38,428 bases of DNA from a virus. A program made the translations under genes and the position numbers. The notes under the pieces are model-generated. The model was given only the letters and a program-made list of their open reading frames with translations, ran no database searches and was not told the origin of the DNA. This document shows positions 15,547-23,086 of this stretch, piece after piece (positions within the stretch are counted from its first letter, which is position 1; every line of letters starts with the position of its first letter). The stretch covers positions 1-38,428 of IMG/VR virus record IMGVR_UViG_3300007770_001202; one strand, 5' to 3'.

Positions 15547-15858
15547 TCAAAACTTCTCAAATATAATTACAACCCTAAGATCGGCATGTCCGCTAGTTCC
15601 TTGAAGCTTTACTTTTATATTGTGCTTCTTAGATTCCCAAATTCTATTTTTTTGTGTCTCCCTAAAGTCATGGACACCTTCCTGCGTCATTGCTGATATT
15701 GCAATGCCACATCGATGTATAACATAGCTTGGATCTGGTGCAAACTCTGGTGTAGGATTAGGAAATTCAGGCCAAACATGAATATGTGGCCGTTTTGGCA
15801 TCCTGTAAAAACCTAGACCGAATAGGCATTCTTCGGCTCTGACTTTAGGTTGCTCCAT
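15547..15858 (-). CDS. Hypothetical 103-aa protein
   Basis: Not recognised. It has a Pro/His-rich N-terminal half (KRPHIHVWPEFPNPTPEFAP) and a beta-like C-terminus (NIKVKLQGTSGHADLRVVII). It directly precedes the HD hydrolase, with stop and start 1 nt apart, so they are co-translated and may act together. Confidence 0.7.
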   Translation of the reverse strand: MEQPKVRAEECLFGLGFYRMPKRPHIHVWPEFPNPTPEFAPDPSYVIHRCGIAISAMTQEGVHDFRETQKNRIWESKKHNIKVKLQGTSGHADLRVVIIFEKF

Positions 15859-15881
15859 AAAATTAATTATTTTAAAATAAA

Positions 15882-16253
15882 TTAATTCGTGACAACAAAA
15901 ATAGCCGGTGTGTAGTAATTAGGTGCAAAACTATTAGCAATTGGACTAATATGCCTGCTATTTAATGATAAGTTATCATCACAAAAAGACATATTTTGAT
16001 CAGAGAGAAGATCGCCCATACTATCATTCGAATTTAAAGGTAATATTGTTATTTCTTTTAAAATACTGCTATTCATAATTTCATAGGGCGCAGAAGCGAA
16101 GTTTGGATAAAATTCATGTGCTAAATCTTGTTTCTCATCTGCTCCCTTGGCATGCAAGTCGGTACTATAAAGCGTGCTAGATGCCACATAAAATGAAAAT
16201 GACAGGGAAAATACAAAAAAGAATGCAACTATGAAGTTGGTACTCTTAAACAT
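15882..16253 (-). CDS. Secreted or membrane-anchored hypothetical protein
   Basis: A 123-aa protein with an N-terminal hydrophobic signal (STNFIVAFFFVFSLSFSFYV), predicted to be exported or anchored in the inner membrane. The remaining 100 residues are polar and contain no recognised domain. It lies between the metallopeptidase-like gene and the 103-aa gene. Confidence 0.65.
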   Translation of the reverse strand: MFKSTNFIVAFFFVFSLSFSFYVASSTLYSTDLHAKGADEKQDLAHEFYPNFASAPYEIMNSSILKEITILPLNSNDSMGDLLSDQNMSFCDDNLSLNSRHISPIANSFAPNYYTPAIFVVTN

Positions 16254-16269
16254 TTTAAAACTTAGCTCC

Positions 16270-16671
16270 TCACTGACGAGGTGTGTAGATAATATCTGGT
16301 GGGAATAGATATGAAAATGCCTTTAACATTTCAGCGGCGCCACTTGAAGCCTGATCCTCCAGGTATCCACCCACGTCAGTATGGGGATATGTATCCAGCT
16401 CACCCGTTAACATCTGCCTAAAGTGCACTAACTCATGCGCACAAGACCTTAAAATATCTGGAAGTGCCCTTCCCCGCCCCAAAACCTTTATCATGTGTTC
16501 ACTAGGATTAAACATTGCTGTTGTCCTAATGCCGGCATCATTTCTGTCACCTACAATGACAATGGCTCTGGGGCAGGGAATTTTAATATAGTCTAGGGCA
16601 AAAACTATAAAAGAATGGAGCAAGTCCTGCTCCATCCTATTCAAGTCGACACATCTTTCAATGATTAACAT
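16270..16671 (-). CDS. Zinc metallopeptidase-like protein (HExxH)
   Basis: A 133-aa protein with HELVHFRQMLTGEL (HExxH) at about residues 79-92. It is followed by VGGYLEDQASSGAAEMLKAF, where Glu could be the third zinc ligand. The N-terminal part (ALDYIKIPCPRAIVIVGDR) is beta-like. The arrangement resembles small SprT/IrrE-type phage peptidases, but the family is not certain. No signal peptide, so it acts in the cytoplasm or in the virion. Confidence 0.75.
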   Translation of the reverse strand: MLIIERCVDLNRMEQDLLHSFIVFALDYIKIPCPRAIVIVGDRNDAGIRTTAMFNPSEHMIKVLGRGRALPDILRSCAHELVHFRQMLTGELDTYPHTDVGGYLEDQASSGAAEMLKAFSYLFPPDIIYTPRQ

Positions 16672-16688
16672 GTCGAGTAGTTAACTCT

Positions 16689-16811
16689 CTAGCAACCGCT
16701 AGAAAGAAGGACCCATGCGGCAGCGCCAAGAGCGGCTCCACCAGCTACGAGTTGAACCGGTCGGCTCCACGAAAGTGGATTTAACTTAGAAAGTAATTCC
16801 TTAAGATTCAT
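16689..16811 (-). CDS. 40-aa membrane microprotein
   Basis: Begins MNLKELLSKLNPLSWSRPV and continues into a small-residue hydrophobic helix (AGGAALGAAAWVLL), ending SSGC. AGGAG lies 7 nt before the ATG. A single-pass membrane peptide is predicted, perhaps a holin accessory. Not recognised. Confidence 0.7.
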   Translation of the reverse strand: MNLKELLSKLNPLSWSRPVQLVAGGAALGAAAWVLLSSGC

Positions 16812-16831
16812 TTTAATTCTCCTGTTAGTTT

Positions 16832-17842
16832 TTATTTAATGCCGGCAATTGCAAGCCAGCTGGATTCTGAAATTTCATCAGAATCATTAAGTATTAGTTT
16901 AGATTCCTCTTCATCCCCATGTTCAGCAATTTCCTCAGTTTCTTCAGTGCTAACTTCAATATCTTCTTGAGGTATTTGAGGCTGAGAAATAACTTTTAAT
17001 ACTTCTTTATCATCTATCGTAGTGCCGGCGCTTAATGTTACGAATAGATTATCTAGAGTTTCATTTGTTTCTTCATCATTTAACCATGACATATAAGCAG
17101 CCTCAGATCCTGCCTCACCTTTAAGACTGTTGACAATCATGCCAGATGTCTGAATTGTATCCTGCTCAAGCATAATCTCAGCCAACGATCTCATCGCCGA
17201 CATAGGTTTGTGAGGCGCAAGGTGATCCTCCGGTGAGAACCTTGTCTCCGATGCCAGTGACCTAGACATGTCAGCAATGCCCTCATCGATTGCAGCAACT
17301 GGCATTATCTCCTGTTCCTCTGTGGTCTCTATACCTGATTGCCTCTTAGCCTGGTCGACAGGGGCTACAAGGTTTTCCGCCCTATCTCCACCACCAGCCC
17401 ATGCATCGTGCGTCGCGTCACTGGCGTCCTCAGGTCGAAGGTGTGCCAACACATCCTTGAGGGGATCCCTCTTGGAGCCATCAGCACGCGACTCAGTCAT
17501 GTCATCTGACTCCTCATACTCGAAGCGCTTCCATTTCATTAGGCGGCGAGCCCGATTATGCCAGATATCAGCCGCATCTTTAACAGCGCGTAGATCTTGC
17601 TCTGTCTTAGCTCCGGACAACATTCCCTGGAGACGCTCCACATAGTTAGCAAGGTCAGCATGATCGACAGGAAGCCTGGCAATCGCGGCTTCAGCCTTTT
17701 CTCTCATTCCCTCCAGCTTCTCGGGATCGTCAAAGGCCTCAGCATCGGATGACATATCCGCGCCCTTGGCGGCATACTCTGATAGTGAGACTGCCTCCTC
17801 AAGGATGATATTCTTTAGCGACTCTAGGGATATCTTTGCCAT
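16832..17842 (-). CDS. Tagged acidic head-associated protein (336 aa)
   Basis: The N-terminus ISLESLKNIILEEA fits the shared tag with an I-L-E cleavage-type site. A second similar element, MRSLAEIMLEQD, appears near residue 220. The rest is helical, very acidic at the C-terminus (IEVSTEETEEIAEHGDEEES) and has no recognised enzyme motif. The composition is like scaffold or internal-head proteins. AGGA precedes the ATG; it starts 3 nt after the stop of the next tagged gene. Confidence 0.75.
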   Translation of the reverse strand: MAKISLESLKNIILEEAVSLSEYAAKGADMSSDAEAFDDPEKLEGMREKAEAAIARLPVDHADLANYVERLQGMLSGAKTEQDLRAVKDAADIWHNRARRLMKWKRFEYEESDDMTESRADGSKRDPLKDVLAHLRPEDASDATHDAWAGGGDRAENLVAPVDQAKRQSGIETTEEQEIMPVAAIDEGIADMSRSLASETRFSPEDHLAPHKPMSAMRSLAEIMLEQDTIQTSGMIVNSLKGEAGSEAAYMSWLNDEETNETLDNLFVTLSAGTTIDDKEVLKVISQPQIPQEDIEVSTEETEEIAEHGDEEESKLILNDSDEISESSWLAIAGIK

Positions 17843-17845
17843 AAC

Positions 17846-18193
17846 TCAGTCCTGAACTAGTTCTGCGGCCTCTGCCATGATTAGATTGCGAAGTTCGTCA
17901 CGCGCAATGGATTCCCCGAGACGATCAGCGGCCGCATCGGCTTTTGCCATGATTACTTTTGCTGCTGCTGGCTTTTCGCCCAGAAGCTTAATAAAGTCAA
18001 CAATGGAGGTTTTTAGCCCTGCATTCCACCTATTTGGCAGATCCTTAAGAAGTTGCGTCAACTCACCCTTGGCCCATGCTAGCATGTCCATATCTGATAT
18101 CGCTTCAGCTCCAGCTTCAGCCCCTCCATCCTCATTAAGCCTCTCGGCCTCTTCACGAACAATCTGCCTAATGGCTCCAACTGTTACTTTCAT
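17846..18193 (-). CDS. Tagged protein (115 aa)
   Basis: Starts MKVTVGAIRQIVREEAERL, the shared N-terminal tag. The body is helical (LAWAKGELTQLLKDLPNRW, AAAKVIMAKADAAADRL) and ends with another tag-like helix, ARDELRNLIMAEAAEL. AGGAGA precedes the ATG at 18193. Predicted small internal-head protein; no enzyme motif. Confidence 0.75.
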   Translation of the reverse strand: MKVTVGAIRQIVREEAERLNEDGGAEAGAEAISDMDMLAWAKGELTQLLKDLPNRWNAGLKTSIVDFIKLLGEKPAAAKVIMAKADAAADRLGESIARDELRNLIMAEAAELVQD

Positions 18194-18249
18194 GGTATAA
18201 ATCTCCTACACGTGTGCGTAATGACACACTATAAGTATTAACGACGACC

Positions 18250-18281
18250 TAAAAAATAAACTACTACTCGACAGTATCGAG
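18250..18281 (-). terminator. Possible intrinsic terminator
   Basis: Minus strand CTCGA-TACTG-TCGAG hairpin followed by TAGTAGTTTATTTTTT. The T-tract begins late, so strength is uncertain. It would end transcription after the 112-aa tagged gene, inside the 132-nt spacer 18194-18325, which holds no other gene. Confidence 0.4.
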
Positions 18282-18325
18282 AATTAAATTGCCTATTATC
18301 TCATAGTAGAGGCTATCTGATTAAA

Positions 18326-18664
18326 CTATCCCTTACCAGGATTTTTAGCCGCATCCGACAGTTCTATTTCTGGATACTTTTTATCGACAGCTGCAATAAC
18401 TGCATCTAGGAGTTCGGTAACAGAACCCTTAAACCAGCTAGGAGGATTTCCCAGTTTATAGTGGTTGGCATATCCAACGGCTGCGATGGCCTGCTTTTCA
18501 CTATTTATTGGAAAATGATCCTCATCGTCAAGGACTTTCGAGCTCTCAGCTGGAAAGACAACATCACCGCGATTTCTAACAGCAGCTTTTGGATCCTTCC
18601 TTTCAACAATCGAGTTGATTTCGTTGATGATAAAATTCCTAAGGTGTCCTCGCGTAATTTTCAT
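18326..18664 (-). CDS. Tagged protein (112 aa)
   Basis: Begins MKITRGHLRNFIINEINSIV, with an I-N-E site in the tag. The body contains EKQAIAAVGYANHYKLGNPP and a C-terminal helix VTELLDAVIAAVDKKY. AGGAGG lies 7 nt before the ATG at 18664. Unrecognised; probably a head-delivered protein like its neighbours. Confidence 0.75.
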   Translation of the reverse strand: MKITRGHLRNFIINEINSIVERKDPKAAVRNRGDVVFPAESSKVLDDEDHFPINSEKQAIAAVGYANHYKLGNPPSWFKGSVTELLDAVIAAVDKKYPEIELSDAAKNPGKG

Positions 18665-18804
18665 TTTGACGCCTCCTATCAATATATATCCACCACCGGA
18701 TCAAAATTAACCTATTAGAGCCATCGTGAGACCCCCTAGGACGTCCCCTGTTACACTTCGCCTATTAACACCAATAGGTAAGGTGGCCTACGGGTTGGAT
18801 GGCC

Positions 18805-18936
18805 TTAGGTGTCCTCCTGCACAATGTCATTTTCACTGGGAATTTCATCGGCAGCCGTCTCAATTGCGGCGACGAGGCCGATAAATGTCAGCGCAGCAAC
18901 CATGATCGCGAATATAAGGTGATTCTGACCTCTCAT
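18805..18936 (-). CDS. 43-aa membrane microprotein
   Basis: Begins MRGQNHLIFAIMVAALTFIG with a single hydrophobic helix, then an acidic tail (ETAADEIPSENDIVQEDT). GGAGG with 5-nt spacing precedes the ATG. Predicted one-pass membrane protein with the tail outside or in the periplasm; function unknown. Confidence 0.7.
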   Translation of the reverse strand: MRGQNHLIFAIMVAALTFIGLVAAIETAADEIPSENDIVQEDT

Positions 18937-18977
18937 ATCGACCTCCTATAATAGATATGTGCCGATCAGAAAATAGA

Positions 18978-19009
18978 AAGGGGCCACCCCAGAAATGAGG
19001 CGACCCCTT
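18978..19009 (-). terminator. Strong intrinsic terminator-like hairpin
   Basis: On the minus strand AAGGGGTCGCCTC pairs through its length (with G-U pairs) to GGGGTGGCCCCTT around ATTTCT, followed by TCTATTTTC. It lies between the 79-aa and 43-aa membrane protein genes and should end transcription of the former. Confidence 0.65.
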
Positions 19010-19028
19010 GGAATTCAAGTTCTTGAAA

Positions 19029-19268
19029 CTAAGTCTGTTCTGAGTTCTTATCTAGTGTGGCGACAAGTACCCAGAGAGCAACCAGGCCTACCAGGCCCTC
19101 AGACCCCAACTGCTTGGTGACATCAACAACACTTCCGACGACGTCCACCTGAACGAATGGGACGGTAGCCCCAAACAGCACCTGCAGGACGACTCCCAGT
19201 GCTAACAATGATATGCTCAACGACGTGAGCGACTTGAGTAGGCCTCCGGCCTTATTCAAAATTTCCAT
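19029..19268 (-). CDS. Two-helix membrane protein, holin-like
   Basis: A 79-aa protein. Two hydrophobic segments (LTSLSISLLALGVVLQVLFG and LVGLVALWVLVATL) are separated by a polar loop, and the tail is charged (DKNSEQT). The size and topology fit a small holin, but many phage membrane peptides look alike and no lysin lies beside it. GGAAGG precedes the ATG. Confidence 0.7.
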   Translation of the reverse strand: MEILNKAGGLLKSLTSLSISLLALGVVLQVLFGATVPFVQVDVVGSVVDVTKQLGSEGLVGLVALWVLVATLDKNSEQT

Positions 19269-19386
19269 AACTATTTATCCTTCCGTTATGAGATCGTGTG
19301 ACCCCAAATAACAGTCAATAACTATTATTAGGCGGCTGAGAGGTCTTGATTTTCAACCCCTCCCGTCGATGGCAGTGGATTGGATT

Positions 19387-19406
19387 AAATCCCAACGGGA
19401 TTTTTT
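19387..19406 (+). terminator. Plus-oriented intrinsic terminator with no plus-strand gene
   Basis: AAATCCC-AAC-GGGATTT followed by a run of six T on the plus strand. All genes around it point left, so it would stop antisense transcripts or end a short plus-strand RNA. The 190-nt spacer 19320-19510 around it also contains two TTTTTTCGCG copies and a GC-rich palindrome (GCCGGCCGCCGGC), but no supported ORF. Confidence 0.55.
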
Positions 19407-19510
19407 CGCGATTGGTTTTTTTTGTCAGTGCTCGCATTTTTTCGCGGGGGCCCGAGAGATGCGTTCGCCTACACCGCCGGCCGCCGGCTTGCGTCGTCCC
19501 GGCGTTGAGC

Positions 19511-19846
19511 CTAGGAGAAACTACTTCCACATCCACGCGTAGTTTTTGCATTGGGATTTATAAAGACAAACCCACGTGACATGGTGGTGATAGTATAGTC
19601 TACAGTGGTGCCCTTTAACATTCCAGCGGTGTGCGGATCGACAACCACCAATAGGTCATCATCGGTGGATGCAATATCCTCATCGTCAATGTCCTCTAAT
19701 GCATCGATGAAGTCCATATTATAGGAGTAACCAGAGCAACCACCACCGACAACAGCCAGCCGAACGCCTAGCGCCGACTCCTCAGAGATGGCAGTCATCA
19801 TAGCCTCTATGGCGACAGGTGTCAGTTCAATTCCAGCTATGTCCAT
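19511..19846 (-). CDS. A-type Fe-S carrier (IscA/ErpA/HesB-like)
   Basis: A 111-aa protein with the family order: LTPVAIEAMMTAI, GVRLAVVGGGCSGYSYNMDF, LLVVVDPHTAGMLKGTTVDY, RGFVFINPNAKTTRGCGSSF. IscA proteins bind iron or a cluster through three Cys, C-x(~64)-CGC. Here the last motif reads RGCGSSF, so the first Cys of the CGC pair is Arg, and only two of the three remain. AGGAG precedes the ATG. HesB/IscA genes are frequent in marine phages; they may support Fe-S enzymes or virion assembly. Cluster binding by this variant is uncertain. Confidence 0.9.
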   Translation of the reverse strand: MDIAGIELTPVAIEAMMTAISEESALGVRLAVVGGGCSGYSYNMDFIDALEDIDDEDIASTDDDLLVVVDPHTAGMLKGTTVDYTITTMSRGFVFINPNAKTTRGCGSSFS

Positions 19847-19857
19847 AGAATAATCTC

Positions 19858-21780
19858 CTATTGCTTTAGAGAGTCAATTCCTCGATTGATACGCTCTTCC
19901 ATTGATGACCCCTTCATTAACTTATCTTCAAGTTTAGCAAGGTCATCATAAGCCTCCTCAGGACCAATTTCGTCTAGCCAGTTTTTAAGAAGAGCATCAT
20001 CAGGAATTCCCATAGCTTGATCCTCCATCCACTTGGCCAGTCGTTTACGACTACTATCATCATTATACACAAGTCGACGAAGTTTTAATAGTATTATTTC
20101 GGAACTCATGCTACTAAGTAGTTTCTTAAGAATATCATCGGATTCTTTTCGAAGTTGTTCTAGTCGTTCCATGGAGCGGTGCTGGTCCTCAGCAGGATGG
20201 ATGAAGTCACTAACAGGCTCCTCAATGTCAAGAAGCTCAGCCGCAATCTCATCTCGTTGTCCGATATCCTGTCCAGCGTTATCTAATCTATTGAGAAGAT
20301 CATTTTTCTGCTCCTCATCCTCAACTTTTAGAATACGAGCAAATAGTGCACCAACATCATTGCTAGCAGCCTCTCTACTGCTTCCTGCCGTGGCAGCCTC
20401 GCGGACCAGCCGCCGAAACTGTCCGACGGTCATCAGGACTGACTCGTTGGTGGTGTAAGACTGCCACACACCCTCAACATCGTTTGGATCGAGGTAATCA
20501 GTCGGGACTCCAAAGTACTTCCAGTGGGTGAAAATGTTGTGGGCATCGATATCAATATTAGGGATATCAATATTAGGGTTTTCTAGTTCTTTACCCGGTT
20601 CTTTTTTGTTAATATATTTATCAATCTCAGCCTTGATAGCTTCAACGGCGACATCACGTGGGGGTCCACTCGGCGGTGGGTTGATTTCAGTATTAGTCTC
20701 CATGTCGACATACTCCGGGACCTTTCCGGCAGTCCTAGCTGCCCCCATGATCCTCCTAAGTCGCGGGTTATCCAGCGCACCATTAACGCCACCGTACTTG
20801 TTGCCAATATACTCGGAGAATTTATTCACATCATACTTAGATCCACCTTCGTACTTGGTGTCCAGGTTAACGCCCCAGCTAATCCTGCTGGTGTCACCTT
20901 TGTTAACACCGGTGTCATGCTTTTCAATATTGCCGAACATTCCCGCCTCCATGGCCTCCTTGACCATGTCACGGAATTGTCCGACGGTCATCAGGACTGT
21001 CTCATCCTGTCTCTTACCCATTCCACTTTGTGTTGGCATTAGTATCTCCTCAGGATCATCTTCTGGTTGTGCACCATCAGCCTTGAACTTAATTCGCTTC
21101 CAGTCAGCAAGATGAATTATACCAAGATCCTCGTGTCGATCTAAATTCAAATCAGCAAGCCACTCCGAAGACGAAAGGTCCCCACCCGGCTTGTCCTGCT
21201 CTTTATCTAGTTTATAGGCGAAGAGAAGACTAAGGCTATCATCAGGCGTGACACCAAATTTATTTTTAAAAGCGCCAAGCATGTCGTCGATTTCAGGCTT
21301 AAGTGTGTTTACAAGCCAATCTTTCAGCTTCTCGACCGGACGACCCGGATGGTCGTCCTGGAACAGCCCCATTACTCTAACAAAGTAATCTGACGTCAGT
21401 TGTTCTTCTGGTTGCTCGATGTCTGGCCAGCGCCAGGCAGCAATAGTGCGAGCCTCCTCGGAGCGATTGATAACAGCCTCGACCAGGTTCTGTCCCTCAT
21501 CGACACGGGCACCGGCGGCAGAGCCGACTCCAATAATGGTCAGCTGTGCTGGTGTCAAAGTCTTGAGAAATGCGGCCAACTCGCCATCGTCGAGCGCTCC
21601 GGCCAGGTCCTTGGCGAAATCCTGGACATCCTTATCCTGGCCCCACTCGAGTGTTCGAAGTACGGCAGCAGTTGATTTCCCAAGGCCACCGACCGGCTCC
21701 AGTGGTATCAGGCCGTCCTCATCGAGCGACTCGATCTCCGCCAGTATCATGTCCCTAAGTGTCTGTCTGGTAACGTTCAT
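19858..21780 (-). CDS. 640-aa protein with three copies of the packaging-type tag
   Basis: The N-terminus MNVTRQTLRDMILAEIESL carries the shared tag (L-A-E). Two further copies appear inside, VLMTVGQFRDMVKEAMEAG from about residue 262 and VLMTVGQFRRLVREAATAG from about residue 448, encoded by a nearly identical 21-nt stretch. The protein therefore looks like three once-separate tagged units joined in one frame. Segment 1 is helical, segment 2 contains DTSRISWGVNLDTKYEGGSK and a Pro-rich linker, and segment 3 is helical and charged. No enzyme motif. Its ATG overlaps the upstream TGA (ATGA). Likely an internal-head or injected protein. Confidence 0.75.
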   Translation of the reverse strand: MNVTRQTLRDMILAEIESLDEDGLIPLEPVGGLGKSTAAVLRTLEWGQDKDVQDFAKDLAGALDDGELAAFLKTLTPAQLTIIGVGSAAGARVDEGQNLVEAVINRSEEARTIAAWRWPDIEQPEEQLTSDYFVRVMGLFQDDHPGRPVEKLKDWLVNTLKPEIDDMLGAFKNKFGVTPDDSLSLLFAYKLDKEQDKPGGDLSSSEWLADLNLDRHEDLGIIHLADWKRIKFKADGAQPEDDPEEILMPTQSGMGKRQDETVLMTVGQFRDMVKEAMEAGMFGNIEKHDTGVNKGDTSRISWGVNLDTKYEGGSKYDVNKFSEYIGNKYGGVNGALDNPRLRRIMGAARTAGKVPEYVDMETNTEINPPPSGPPRDVAVEAIKAEIDKYINKKEPGKELENPNIDIPNIDIDAHNIFTHWKYFGVPTDYLDPNDVEGVWQSYTTNESVLMTVGQFRRLVREAATAGSSREAASNDVGALFARILKVEDEEQKNDLLNRLDNAGQDIGQRDEIAAELLDIEEPVSDFIHPAEDQHRSMERLEQLRKESDDILKKLLSSMSSEIILLKLRRLVYNDDSSRKRLAKWMEDQAMGIPDDALLKNWLDEIGPEEAYDDLAKLEDKLMKGSSMEERINRGIDSLKQ

Positions 21781-22355
21781 TTCTTCCCCTTTTTTCGCTT
21801 CTTTCTAGGTTTGACCATATGACTACCTTCACCGCCACCGTGCGGCCCCTCGCCTCCCTTAAACTTGGAACCCTGGGGAACGGTTGGCTTCCCGGTAGCA
21901 ACTATGTGCGCTGACTGGCATGCGGCCCACTTGCCCTTGCCGGCCCAGTCGAACTTTCCGGCCTTGATGGCCTTCTCGCAGCTGTCGCCACTGTCTCGTA
22001 GTGCTGCCACGGAGCCTGCTGAGGCGTGGTAGGCCTTCTTCTTCTTTTTCTTCCGCTTTTTGCGTTTCTTCCGCTTCTTCCGCTTCTTCTCGTCTAGCTC
22101 TTTATCGACGCCCTCATCGGACTTGGGATTCAGGTCCTCGGGTGCGTAGTCCAGGGCCAGGGTGTCCGACGTGCTCTTGTGCCGCTTGACCCATGTCCTG
22201 GTACCGTCCTTGTTGTCTCGCCAGTATCCCTCCACTGACTCCGGCTCCTCTATGCGATATCCACCACGGGCCGGCTTGACCAGGGGCTTCTTCTTTCCCT
22301 CTGCTGCTATCTCTTCCGAGATTATCTTTCTTAGCCGGCGTAGAGTCAGTCTCAT
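21777..22355 (-). CDS. Tagged, lysine-rich basic protein
   Basis: A 192-aa protein. The N-terminus MRLTLRRLRKIISEEIAAEG is the shared tag (I-S-E). A nearly pure Lys/Arg block lies at about residues 93-109, and a second basic tail (PRKKRKKGKK) closes the protein. Between them, a domain with SCEKAIKAGKFDWAGKGKWA is seen. The charge predicts tight DNA binding, fitting a core protein packed with the genome. The ATG at 22355 is just after the stop of the next tagged gene. Confidence 0.78.
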   Translation of the reverse strand: MRLTLRRLRKIISEEIAAEGKKKPLVKPARGGYRIEEPESVEGYWRDNKDGTRTWVKRHKSTSDTLALDYAPEDLNPKSDEGVDKELDEKKRKKRKKRKKRKKKKKKAYHASAGSVAALRDSGDSCEKAIKAGKFDWAGKGKWAACQSAHIVATGKPTVPQGSKFKGGEGPHGGGEGSHMVKPRKKRKKGKK

Positions 22356-22357
22356 GG

Positions 22358-22663
22358 TTAGAATCCCGTCCAATTGCCATATCCCCCGCGGGTGTCATCG
22401 CGGCTACCCCTATACTCTTCGGCGAGCGGTTTCCCATCGGTACCCTCTCCGGCGGTGTAGACTGCCATTTCGGTGGATGTATCTACGACGTTGACATCGG
22501 ACTCCCATCCTGGCTCGCCTGCTATCTTATCGGCGTATGCCTCGGCTTCGGCCTGTGTCTCAAATCCCTCGTTGCCTACCTTGAATCGATCGGCAGGGTT
22601 TCTACGGCTCTCACTGAGCTCTTCACGGATAATCTGTCTTAACTGTGATGCTGTTAGTTTCAT
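22358..22663 (-). CDS. Tagged protein (101 aa)
   Basis: Begins MKLTASQLRQIIREELSESR, the clearest copy of the tag (I-R-E). The body has FETQAEAEAYADKIAGEPGW, an SPOR/lysine-rich-repeat-like pattern, and a Gly/Tyr-rich end (RGGYGNWTGF). The ATG at 22663 is preceded by GGA about 10 nt upstream; longer reading upstream lacks protein-like composition. Confidence 0.75.
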   Translation of the reverse strand: MKLTASQLRQIIREELSESRRNPADRFKVGNEGFETQAEAEAYADKIAGEPGWESDVNVVDTSTEMAVYTAGEGTDGKPLAEEYRGSRDDTRGGYGNWTGF

Positions 22664-22677
22664 TATCTGTTTCCGTC

Positions 22678-22812
22678 CTATAGGATTATGGCACCAAGCC
22701 CGAGGCCCGCAACGAATGTTAAGGTTAGGAGGGTGTAGACCTCCCTGGATGACTGGAGCTGAATGACCTGGCGGGCTAGGACCCACGTGTCGCTGAGTAG
22801 TCTACGAACCAT
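22678..22812 (-). CDS. 44-aa membrane microprotein
   Basis: Begins MVRRLLSDTWVLARQVIQLQ and ends in a hydrophobic helix (LTLTFVAGLGLGAIIL). AGGAAAG precedes the ATG. Predicted tail-anchored membrane peptide; the first gene of the leftward structural run. Confidence 0.68.
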   Translation of the reverse strand: MVRRLLSDTWVLARQVIQLQSSREVYTLLTLTFVAGLGLGAIIL

Positions 22813-23086
22813 GCTGCTCTTTCCTAACATTAGATGTGCCTCTGTACGCGCGTGTACATACTAAATATTAGAGAGAAACTCAAAATTTCCCGAGAAAAAT
22901 TTTTAGAAGTAGGCGTTTTAGGTTTTTAGAAAAGTTTTCGGAAACGATTTTAAAAATGCACGTAGATTGTGAGGGACCCTGGCGCCCTCCAGCGGGCCCT
23001 ATAAGCCCCACACACATGGGCCCTTGTGGGGGCTCTTGTGGGGGCCGTTTGGGCAGCCCTTTGAGGGGCCCTTGGCCAGGGCCTTC
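22813..23086. other. 274-nt intergenic boundary region
   Basis: No gene is supported. The left part (22860-22950) is AT-rich. The right part is GC-rich, with repeated TGTGGGGGC and GGGCCC blocks that can form several hairpins and may end transcription coming from the small-gene region. The minus strand next to 22813 probably carries the promoter of the tagged-protein operon, but it lacks the GTGTARC layout used further right. Confidence 0.5.

Noticed and set aside
18750-18756. GTGTAAC box on the minus strand in the left region
   Set aside because: No TATWAT element occurs 16 nt downstream, so it is not counted as an early-type promoter.
20528-21115. Plus-strand frame of 195 codons
   Set aside because: Antisense to the 640-aa tagged protein, with Ser/Leu-rich composition typical of the complement of a real gene and no ribosome site.
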